From Betaproteobacteria bacterium (lineage in GTDB: Bacteria; Pseudomonadota; Gammaproteobacteria; Burkholderiales; SG8-39), in assembly GCA_019509895.1 (NCBI GenBank), contig JAEKLK010000167.1, positions 1-22,444 on the forward strand: DNA of 22,444 bases. Reading direction: 5' to 3'. How positions within the stretch are numbered: position 1 is the stretch's first letter; the number at the start of each line of letters is the position of its first letter. Shown in pieces: positions 21,685 through 22,444 of the stretch. A model generated the notes under the pieces. That model was given only the letters and a program-made list of their open reading frames with translations, was not told where the DNA came from and did no database searches. The translations under genes were made by a program, and so were the position numbers.

Positions 21685-22444
21685 ATGGCTTTTGCAGAAA
21701 AGCTCATCGCATGGCAGCGACGCCATGGACGCCACGACCTTCCGTGGCAGGGGACGCGCGACCCGTACCGCATCTGGCTCTCCGAGGTCATGCTGCAGCA
21801 GACCCAGGTCGCTACGGTCATTCCCTACTATGAGCGGTTCATCGGCCGCTTCGCCGATGTGCGCTCGCTCGCGCGCGCGAGCGAGGAGCAGGTGCTCGCC
21901 CTCTGGAGCGGCCTTGGTTACTACGCGCGTGGTCGCAATCTGCATCGCGCGGCGCAAGAGATCGCCGAACGCGGCTTTCCGCGCGCCGCGGCCGAGATCG
22001 CGGAGCTGCCCGGAGTCGGACGTTCCACGGCGGCGGCCATCGCCGTGTTCGCCTATGGCGAGCGCGCCGCGATCCTCGACGGCAATGCCAAGCGGGTGCT
22101 TGCGCGCAATTTCGGCGTCGCAGGCGAAGCCGAGCTGTGGCCACTCGCGGAACGCGAGCTGCCGAAGCGGGAGATCGAAACCTACACGCAGGCGCTCATG
22201 GATCTCGGCGCGACGCTCTGCACGCGGCTCAAGCCGAGCTGCGAGCGCTGTCCGCTCAGCCGCGCCTGCGTTGCGCGGCGCGAGGGCCGTACGTCGGAGC
22301 TGACGGCGCCGCGCGAGCGCCGCGAGCTGGCGCAGAGGGAAGTGAAGTGGCTGGTGCTGCGCCGTAACGGCGCGGTACTGCTTGAGCGGCGCCCGTCGCG
22401 CGGCATCTGGGGCGGGCTATGGTGCTTCCCGGAGCACCCGGGCC
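21685..22444 (+). CDS. mutY: A/G-specific adenine glycosylase MutY, 5' part
   Basis: The first 253 residues of MutY are present; the gene runs off the window without a stop. MutY removes adenine mispaired with 8-oxoguanine. The catalytic Glu34 is in WLSEVMLQQTQV, the helix-hairpin-helix reads ELPGVGRSTAAAI (107-119), and the catalytic Asp132 is in ILDGNAKRVL. The 4Fe-4S cluster ligands are Cys179, Cys186, Cys189 and Cys195 with the standard spacing C-x6-C-x2-C-x5-C. The C-terminal Nudix-like domain begins near KWLVLRR and includes RPSRGIWGGLWCFPE at the window edge. The ATG at 21685 gives the family start, MAFAEKLIAWQRRHGRHDLPW. It is divergent from dppB. Confidence 0.96.
   Translation, partial: MAFAEKLIAWQRRHGRHDLPWQGTRDPYRIWLSEVMLQQTQVATVIPYYERFIGRFADVRSLARASEEQVLALWSGLGYYARGRNLHRAAQEIAERGFPRAAAEIAELPGVGRSTAAAIAVFAYGERAAILDGNAKRVLARNFGVAGEAELWPLAERELPKREIETYTQALMDLGATLCTRLKPSCERCPLSRACVARREGRTSELTAPRERRELAQREVKWLVLRRNGAVLLERRPSRGIWGGLWCFPEHPG

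Noticed and set aside
21664..21957. 98-residue N-terminal extension of DppB
   Set aside because: It runs antisense through mutY and lacks DppB-like sequence; the family N-terminus begins at 21663.

Overview
The window is 22.4 kb of GC-rich, gene-dense chromosome. It reads as a betaproteobacterium, probably in or near Burkholderiales. The main reasons are the gmk-rpoZ-spoT block next to yicC, the opposite kinase-phosphatase-rph-rdgB-hemW run, the trmB-thiG-thiS group, and the frequent use of GTG and TTG starts at 4-nt overlaps. The lineage is inferred from gene order and protein style, not from a search. I see no insertion sequences, phage genes, CRISPR arrays or rRNA. No gap without a gene exceeds about 100 bases.

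Layout. (1) 1-1614, plus strand: the 3' end of a UbiD-family decarboxylase gene, overlapped by a periplasmic DegQ/HtrA protease gene. (2) 1615-5525, minus strand: yicC, gmk, rpoZ, spoT, a stringent-response and guanine-nucleotide operon. The only sizeable gap in it, between rpoZ and spoT, holds inverted repeats. (3) 5544-10534, plus strand: Ser/Thr kinase, PP2C phosphatase, RNase PH, a methyltransferase, RdgB and HemW. Every junction is an overlap. (4) 10428-12740, minus strand: a DUF1989 gene, thiS, thiG and trmB. (5) 12779-13741, plus strand: tRNA-Gly(CCC), followed 16 nt later by a class III adenylate cyclase-FHA protein. (6) 13742-14182, minus strand: a secreted NlpC/P60 hydrolase. (7) 14243-15148, plus strand: a cN-I type 5'-nucleotidase. 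(8) 15153-21663, minus strand: a complete dipeptide/oligopeptide ABC importer in the order B, M20 amidohydrolase, A, C, D, F. (9) 21685-22444, plus strand: the 5' part of mutY, running off the window.

How the genes fit together. Much of the window handles nucleotides and RNA: GMP kinase, (p)ppGpp synthesis and hydrolysis, the omega subunit that helps bind ppGpp, inosine/xanthosine triphosphate clean-up, tRNA 3'-end trimming, tRNA m7G methylation, nucleoside monophosphate hydrolysis and A:G mismatch repair. Overlaid on this is a possible phospho-signalling set: a non-RD kinase, a PP2C with an acidic Thr-containing tail, and a cytosolic cyclase whose FHA domain keeps the residues for binding phosphothreonine. 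The Dpp operon with its embedded amidohydrolase looks like an uptake-and-hydrolysis unit for peptides or N-acyl amino acids.

The most notable sequence-level observations are a probable CTG start for trmB, the chain of start/stop overlaps in region 3, the cyclase-FHA gene placed directly behind a tRNA, the 18-bp divergent gap between yicC and the kinase with -10-like elements on both strands, and two convergent gene pairs that meet at the same palindrome TAGCTA with no spacer.
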